From NCBI GenBank assembly GCA_029204225.1, contig CM055094.1:8975234-9039233 (forward strand): a DNA stretch of 64,000 nt, written 5' to 3'. Position numbers and translations under genes: made by a program. Shown piece by piece: positions 58,417 to 64,000 of the stretch (positions within the stretch are counted from its first letter, which is position 1; every line of letters begins with the position of its first letter). This stretch comes from Diphasiastrum complanatum (taxonomy: Eukaryota > Streptophyta > Lycopodiopsida > Lycopodiales > Lycopodiaceae). Below the pieces are notes generated by a model, which ran no database searches, was not told the origin of the DNA, and saw only the letters and a program-made list of their open reading frames with translations.

Positions 58417-61400
58417 ATGGCTTCCAATGGTGGGATCATGCTAGAGTCTAGTGAAAGGTTGAGTTCATCAAACTACTCTACTTGGAAAGTGAGGATGGAA
58501 TCCTTACTTGAGTTGAATGAACTCATGGACATAGTTGCAGAAATTGAAGAGAGACCTCTCACACTTCAAGAGCAACAAAGGTTTGATAAGAAGGCCAAAA
58601 GGGCTCTTCATATCATTAAAATGAATGTTACAAATGAACTTCTCAAGGAAGTTGGAAAGTGTCAAAGTGCAAGTGAGGCATGGAATGCCTTAAAGAAGCT
58701 CTTTGAATCAAAGTCCACATCTAGGGTATTGACCCTAAGGAGACAAATATTTTCTAGTAGGCAAAGAGAGGGTGAAAGTGCTCATGCATTTATCTTGAGA
58801 GTTAAGTCCCTAAGTGATGATTTAGCATGCATTGATGAGAACATAAAAGATGGTGAAATAGTCCAAGTTATGTTGAATGGTTTGCTAAATGAACATGCTA
58901 ACCTTGTGCAAAGTTTTGCCATTCAAAGAGTCTTGCCAAGTGTGGTTGACTTGCAAGAAATCTTATTGGCTGAAGAACATAGGTTGCAATCAAAGCTTGA
59001 TGGTGCATCCTTGCAAGGTGGAGGTGAAGAGGCTTTCTTCACAAAAGGCAAATTCAAGGGCAAAGGTAAAGGCAAAGGGAAATGGTCCAAAGGTGGTAAC
59101 TTTGATCATGATGATCACTCTTCCTCTTCCTCTTCTACTAAGAACAATAAGTCAAAGTTCAAGTGCTTTTATTGTGGGATAAAAGGTCATTTTGCAAATG
59201 AATGTTATAAGAAGAAAAGAGAGCAAGGCGAGAGGCAAGGAAATCTTACAATAGATGAGGAAGAACATAACACATGTGAATCACTTGTTATGACTTCAAG
59301 TTTGTTAGCCAACATAGATGATAATGATCCTTGGTGGATTGATAGTGGAGCCTCATCTCACATGACAAGACATAAGGAATACTTTACATCCTTATTGTCT
59401 TATGAGGGAGAAGGTAACATCATCTACACTGCAAATGATGGTCAATGTGACATCAAAGGCATAGGCACTATTCCTATTTCCCTTTCAACAAATAGGAAAG
59501 CAAATCTTGAAAATGTTTTGTACATTCCTTCAATCACTAAGAATTTGCTTAGTGTAAGTCAAATGATTGACAAAGGACTTGATGTGGAGTTCATTGGAGA
59601 TGCATGTTTGATAAGTAAATGTGGATCCTTGATTGCTCAAGGTAGGAGGCATGGTAAACTTTTCAAGCTTGATGCATGTGTGATCTCTAATCATGAAGGA
59701 TGTATGGCTAGGGAGCAATTGACAAACCAAGAAGTTTGGCACAAGAGGTTGGGCCATCCCAACTTCAAATCTTTGGAGGTAATGGCAAAGAAAGAGCTTG
59801 TTCTTGGTCTCCCTAAAAGTCTTGTTGCAAACAATAGTGTTTGTGAACATTGTGCCTTGTCCAAATCTCATAGACTTGCTTATTCTAGATCTACTTCTAG
59901 ATCTAAAGAAGCTTTTCAACTTGTGCATTCTGATATTCATTCTTCTAGTACAACTAGCAATGGTGGGGCAAAGATGTATGCAACTTTCATTGATGACTTT
60001 AGTAGGTATACTTGGATCTATCTTCTTAAAAGTAAGGATGAAGTGTTTGCTGCATTTGTCAAGTTCAAGAATGAAATGGAAAACCAATTCAATACAAAGA
60101 TCAAATGCTTAAGATCTGATAATGGAGGGGAATACACCTCAAATAGGTTCAAAGACTTTTGTATAGCACATGGGATTAAGAGGGAGATGTCTAGTCCTAG
60201 GACTCCACAACAGAATGGAGTGGCCGAGAGGAAGAATAGAACCCTTTGTGAATGTGCCAAGGCAATGAGACTACATGCTAATCTTGCTAAGTCTTTTTGG
60301 GGGGAAGCTTTAGCATGTGCTAACTATCTATGTAATAGATGGACAAGTGCTTCCTTGGATGGTAAAACTCCTCATGAGGTTCTTTATGGTAGAAGGCCGA
60401 GTGTCAAGCATTGTAGGATCTTTGGATGTACATGTTTTGTCAATATCACACTTGATGATAGAACTAAAGAAGATCCTTCATCAAAGAAGGGTGTGTTTGT
60501 TGGCTATAGTGAAGTAAGCAAGGCTTACAAAGTGTACATTCCTTCTACAAAGAAAGTTGTCATAAGTAGGGATGTCATCTTTCATGAAGAGAATGTTTCC
60601 AATGTTGTTGATGTTGATGTTGATGTGCCTACTAATCATCATGATGTGCAAGATGTCTTGGATGAAGATGGAGATGCCACTCCAAAGCAAACTTCAAGGA
60701 AGACTCAAAGGCAAAGGGCTAAGCCATCAAGGCTAACCTATGATGAAAAAGGAAAGCAAGTGGTGGACAACTCTAACTTTGCTTTTCTTACCTCTTTTGA
60801 TGAACCAACTTGTGTAGGTGAAGCAATTCAAAAGAAGGAATGGATCCAAGCCATGGATCATGAGCATCAAGCACTCATCAAAAGCAACACATGGAGGTTG
60901 GTAAAGCTTCCAAAGGACAAGAAGGCAATTGGTTGTAAGTGGATCTTCAAGATCAAGACAAATCAAGATGGATCAATCAACAAGTACAAGGCAAGGTTGG
61001 TGGCAAAGGGGTATGCTCAAGAATATGGTATTGACTATGATGAGACCTTTGCACCCGTGGCAAAGATGGTAACTATTCGAATCCTAATCTCTCTTGCAAC
61101 TCTTTATGATTGGGATATGTGGCAAATGGATGTTACTAATGCCTTCTTGAATGGTGATCTTGAAGAAGATATTTACATGGAGCAACCCGAGGGCTATGTT
61201 TCACATGATGAGCCTAATCATGTGTGCTATCTCCAAAAGAGTTTGTATGGGCTAAAGCAAGCACCAAGGAGTTGGTATGCTAAGCTCAATTCCTTCTTAC
61301 TTTCTCAAAACTTTGTTATGAGTGAGTATGATCATTCTCTCTACTTTAGATTGAATGAAAATGATATCACTTTACTTTTGATCTATGTTGATGACATTAT

Positions 61401-62370
61401 CTTAAGTGGTGGTAACAATCTAGATATAGATGAAATCAAGATGGCACTCAAAAGAGAGTTTGAAATTCAAGATCTTGGTAAACTTCATTATATCTTAGGA
61501 ATAGAGATTATTAGAACTTCTAAATCTACATTCATATGTCAAGAAAAGTATGTTAACTCTATTCTAAAAAGGTTTCATATGGAAGATTGTAAAGTTGTTT
61601 CTACTCCTATGGAATCAAATGTAAAGCTAACTACAAGAAGTAATGAAAGATCCTTCAAGGACATTACTCTCTATAGAAAGCTAATAGGATCTCTTATATG
61701 GTTAACCATCACAAGACCTGATCTAAGCTTTGTGGTTGGTAAACTAAGTCAATTTATGCAAGATCCTAGTGAGGCTCATTGGAAGCTAGGAAAGAGAGTA
61801 CTTAGATACATCTCGGGATCTAGAGATTTTGGCATCTTGTATGGAGGTACTACACCTAACCTTTGTGGATTTTCAGATTCAGATTTTGCAGGTGATCAAA
61901 TGGATAGGAAGTCAACAAGTGCCTTTGCAATCTATCTTGGAGATGGAGTGGTCTCATGGCTATCAAAGAAGCAACCAACTATCTCTCTATCTTCCACCGA
62001 AGCCGAGTACAAGGCATTAACAACATGCACCAAGGAGATTCTTTGGATCAAGAGGATGTTATTGGATCTTCACTTGCTGGAACCAGAGAAGACTCCAATC
62101 ATACTTTGTGATAACCTTTCAGCCCAAAGCTTGGCAAGCAATCCTGTTTTTCATGCAAGGAGCAAGCACATTGAGATTGCTCACCATTTTGTGAGAGATC
62201 AAGTCATTGCCAAAGAGGTGGAGCTTCAACATGTCTCTTCAAAGGAGTGTGTGGCTGATATCTTCACCAAACCATTGGGAAAGGACCTATATTTAATGCA
62301 TAGATCTAATCTTGGAATGTGCTCAAAGACTATGTTGAAACTAGCATCCAATGTTGAAGAGGGAGTGTGA
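58417..62370 (+). CDS. Ty1/copia gag-pol polyprotein, intact, 1317 aa
   Basis: A single frame encodes the capsid, protease, integrase, reverse transcriptase and RNase H that copy the element through cytoplasmic particles. Gag fills residues 1 to about 245. The CCHC knuckle is C250, C253, H258, C263. The protease is D309-S-G-A. Pre-integrase has W441-H and H447, with the Cys pair C476 and C479. The integrase catalytic triad is D506, D568, E604, with 35 residues between the last two. RT has RLVAKGYAQ, QMDVTNAFLNGDL and Y990-V-D-D. RNase H has D1156, E1195 and D1232. The start AATCATGG is in good context. All key residues are present. The last codon GTG and stop TGA lie in the 3' LTR. Expression of gag and pol in one frame is normal for plant copia. 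Confidence 0.97.
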   Translation: MASNGGIMLESSERLSSSNYSTWKVRMESLLELNELMDIVAEIEERPLTLQEQQRFDKKAKRALHIIKMNVTNELLKEVGKCQSASEAWNALKKLFESKSTSRVLTLRRQIFSSRQREGESAHAFILRVKSLSDDLACIDENIKDGEIVQVMLNGLLNEHANLVQSFAIQRVLPSVVDLQEILLAEEHRLQSKLDGASLQGGGEEAFFTKGKFKGKGKGKGKWSKGGNFDHDDHSSSSSSTKNNKSKFKCFYCGIKGHFANECYKKKREQGERQGNLTIDEEEHNTCESLVMTSSLLANIDDNDPWWIDSGASSHMTRHKEYFTSLLSYEGEGNIIYTANDGQCDIKGIGTIPISLSTNRKANLENVLYIPSITKNLLSVSQMIDKGLDVEFIGDACLISKCGSLIAQGRRHGKLFKLDACVISNHEGCMAREQLTNQEVWHKRLGHPNFKSLEVMAKKELVLGLPKSLVANNSVCEHCALSKSHRLAYSRSTSRSKEAFQLVHSDIHSSSTTSNGGAKMYATFIDDFSRYTWIYLLKSKDEVFAAFVKFKNEMENQFNTKIKCLRSDNGGEYTSNRFKDFCIAHGIKREMSSPRTPQQNGVAERKNRTLCECAKAMRLHANLAKSFWGEALACANYLCNRWTSASLDGKTPHEVLYGRRPSVKHCRIFGCTCFVNITLDDRTKEDPSSKKGVFVGYSEVSKAYKVYIPSTKKVVISRDVIFHEENVSNVVDVDVDVPTNHHDVQDVLDEDGDATPKQTSRKTQRQRAKPSRLTYDEKGKQVVDNSNFAFLTSFDEPTCVGEAIQKKEWIQAMDHEHQALIKSNTWRLVKLPKDKKAIGCKWIFKIKTNQDGSINKYKARLVAKGYAQEYGIDYDETFAPVAKMVTIRILISLATLYDWDMWQMDVTNAFLNGDLEEDIYMEQPEGYVSHDEPNHVCYLQKSLYGLKQAPRSWYAKLNSFLLSQNFVMSEYDHSLYFRLNENDITLLLIYVDDIILSGGNNLDIDEIKMALKREFEIQDLGKLHYILGIEIIRTSKSTFICQEKYVNSILKRFHMEDCKVVSTPMESNVKLTTRSNERSFKDITLYRKLIGSLIWLTITRPDLSFVVGKLSQFMQDPSEAHWKLGKRVLRYISGSRDFGILYGGTTPNLCGFSDSDFAGDQMDRKSTSAFAIYLGDGVVSWLSKKQPTISLSSTEAEYKALTTCTKEILWIKRMLLDLHLLEPEKTPIILCDNLSAQSLASNPVFHARSKHIEIAHHFVRDQVIAKEVELQHVSSKECVADIFTKPLGKDLYLMHRSNLGMCSKTMLKLASNVEEGV
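62356..62365 (+). other. Polypurine tract
   Basis: GAAGAGGGAG lies directly before the 3' LTR and is the expected primer for plus-strand DNA synthesis. It is also coding, as part of the last codons of pol. Confidence 0.85.
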
Positions 62371-63020
62371 AAATTGTCAACATTTCCTAGCTAGTTTGAG
62401 GCCTAAATTGGCTAAAATTGTAAATAGTTTTGGTTCTGGAGTTTCACACGTGTGAACCAGGCCACAATGTTTTTATTTACTGTATTTTTTCAGTATGATG
62501 AAGTGTCAAACTTCATACCCTTCAAAATGAGACCATTTTGATGTATTTTGGTCATATAAGCCATTTTTAGCTATTTTTCCTATATAGGGAATATCTAGGG
62601 TCAAGTACCTTCTAGAGAGAGGAGAGAGAGTCATCTTCCTCATCCATAAATAGTAGGGAAGTCGTGGAAAACAGGTTGGAGAAACCTTTTGTATGCTTCA
62701 TTGAGATCAATAGATCATTGTCATTGTTTCTTCCTCCATTGAGAGCATTGTTGTGTGTATTGTCTTCAAGCTATTGTGTATGATCTTAGGTGCTTTCCAA
62801 AAGTGATAGGCTGATGTATTATGGACTGTATAATGCTATTTTGGGCCGCACTTGATGTTTATGGAAGTTTCCATTTGTGATAAATGCTTTTTGATCAAGT
62901 TCTTTGCATTCTAGGTAGCATAGAATGTGTTGCCAATTCCTAGCTTATGTAGTTTGGAGTGCAAGCATTCAAGCCAATGATCTTGGAGTTTAGATCCACT
63001 TAGGATCTGTATTTTTCACA
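62366..63020 (+). repeat. 3' LTR, 655 bp
   Basis: Same length and, by reading, same sequence as 56590-57244. Its first five bases TGTGA supply the stop codon of pol. Confidence 0.95.
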
Positions 63021-63025
63021 ATACT
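63021..63025. repeat. Target site duplication, right
   Basis: ATACT directly after the 3' LTR. Confidence 0.95.
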
Positions 63026-63112
63026 TTTCAGCTATGTTTTACCTTGTTGGTCTATGAATACAGGGTTTTAAAAGGTTTTGGTCTAGACTTGTCATGAGGA
63101 GCTTTGTTCTGT

Positions 63113-63115
<3 letters not shown>

Positions 63116-63181
<66 letters not shown>
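63116..63181. repeat. (TC)n microsatellite, about 66 bp
   Basis: An uninterrupted CT run, followed by a G run near 63272-63283. Confidence 0.97.
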
Positions 63182-63183
<2 letters not shown>

Positions 63184-64000
63184 GGCTTCCTCTCTCGCGT
63201 TCGAGGACTTCTTCCTCTCTATACGTGTTTTATAGAGGCCCGATGAGGGGGAGGGAACGCGTGGAAAAGAAGGGGGGGGGGGGATGGATAGGCTTGTTTA
63301 ACTTGGAGTTAACTTAAAGTTGTGTAGGGTAGGTAGAAAGGGGGGGCTCGGAGGTTGATAAAAGGTTTTCTCACTATTTGTTTTTTTTGTTAATTTCCAT
63401 GGTTTTTTTTTATGTCATTATAGACTACAAAAACGGAAATGCAGTAAGGTTAAATCATAATGGCTTAAGAATTGCGTAAATTAGATTTCGGTTGCATAAT
63501 TATGGTTTTTTGACATTATTATTGTTTGCACACCATTTGCAAAATTCATAGGTATAATTTTAATTGGCAATTGGGTCTATTAAAACTAAGTTTCTAGAAA
63601 ATGCTATATTACGAACAATTATACCTGTAATGAATGCAAACTGAACAATTTTTTTTTTTAGTTTTCACTTGCAAATGGACAAGGATGATGTTCCGGTGGG
63701 AGGTGGACGAGAATCGATCCGGCATCACCACATAGTGTGACATGAAAATTTGCCCGACATCACTGACAGTGATGCCCCCCTATATCAAAGCAATAAAATG
63801 GGAATCAACCAAATGCAAAATCTACTTAGTCAATTGTAAGCCATTAATTCAAACAACTTGGGTTACCAACCGAAAATTTTTCCGACGATAAACAATTTGG
63901 AAACATCCCGAAGTTGTGGAAGCTTGGATAAACTATTGGTCGAGCTTGTCAGCTTATACAACGTCCCACAAGAAAAGCAGATATTGTCAGTTTTGTTGTT
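63182..64000. other. Gap without recognised feature
   Basis: No coding frame or retroelement domain is seen. GAATCGATCCGGCATCACC near 63710 faintly recalls a tRNA B-box in reverse and is not enough for a SINE call. Confidence 0.35.

Larger units (their letters stand above)
56590..63020 (+). mobile_element. Complete Ty1/copia LTR retrotransposon
   Basis: This 6431-bp element has every expected part in order: ATACT duplication, 655-bp 5' LTR, PBS, 1.17-kb leader, one uninterrupted gag-pol frame, polypurine tract, 655-bp 3' LTR and ATACT duplication. The two LTRs look identical over 655 bp by reading. It is the only element in the window without stops or frameshifts, and it is not interrupted by any other repeat, so it is the youngest here. 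It is a good candidate for an autonomous, mobile copy. Confidence 0.95.

Noticed and set aside
59530-60087. 185-codon minus-strand frame opposite gag-pol
   Set aside because: It is the shadow of the intact polyprotein on the other strand.
63690-63780. tRNA-like or SINE B-box in reverse
   Set aside because: Only one weak box; no A-box, no cloverleaf and no poly-A or target duplication.

Overview
This is a plant nuclear window, almost certainly from a land plant with a large repeat-rich genome. The evidence is that nearly everything recognisable is a Ty1/copia or Ty3/gypsy LTR retrotransposon: PBS sites of the TGGTATCAGAGC type (initiator tRNA-Met) and the TGGCGCCG..CCGGGGA type (tRNA-Asp, as in Athila/Tat-like gypsy elements), CCHC zinc knuckles, DSGA proteases and DDE integrases. 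A few non-retroelement genes carry GT-AG introns. Long AG/TC microsatellites and very low gene density would suit a fern or other seed-free plant, but the species cannot be fixed from sequence alone. No tRNA, rRNA, CRISPR or bacterial-type operon is visible.

Layout. 1-4.6 kb: a decayed copia fragment, then a 1.1-kb sequence present twice, a 24-bp minisatellite and an inverted repeat. 4.8-8.8 kb (minus): an unknown coiled-coil ORF downstream of a decayed gypsy pol. 8.8-10.4 kb: a 210-bp AG tract and a copia fragment. 10.4-13.4 kb: a tandem array of a gene 3' end with a DNA-methyltransferase-like SAM motif and an intron. 13.9-16.6 kb: copia family C with PBS. 16.9-20.1 kb: fragments of copia (both strands) and a gypsy integrase. 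21.1-26.2 kb: a minus-strand family C copia whose 5' part looks flipped between ~0.8-0.9-kb inverted repeats. 28.2-33.1 kb: a gypsy element with a 5' LTR and only 42 bp of its 3' LTR. 34.4-36.7 kb: the 5' end of an Athila-like element. 36.9-40.5 kb: the most gene-like segment, with palindromic motifs, nine G-boxes, a TATA box and two convergent, unrecognised, partly broken genes. 41.0-44.3 kb (minus): a gypsy element with PBS and LTR. 45.2-48.5 kb (minus): a decayed copia. 49.7-54 kb: a second coiled-coil ORF and a copia 5' end. 56.6-63.0 kb: one complete, apparently young copia element with two 655-bp LTRs that read as identical, a 5-bp target duplication and an intact 1317-codon polyprotein.

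How it works together: this is nested and decayed transposon territory, not a pathway. Only the 56.6-63.0 kb element looks able to move. Many stops in the older copies are TAG where the family has glutamine, which fits loss of methylated C in CAG. The segments worth most attention are the G-box promoter with its convergent gene pair, the methyltransferase-like tandem array, and the inversion at 23-26 kb.
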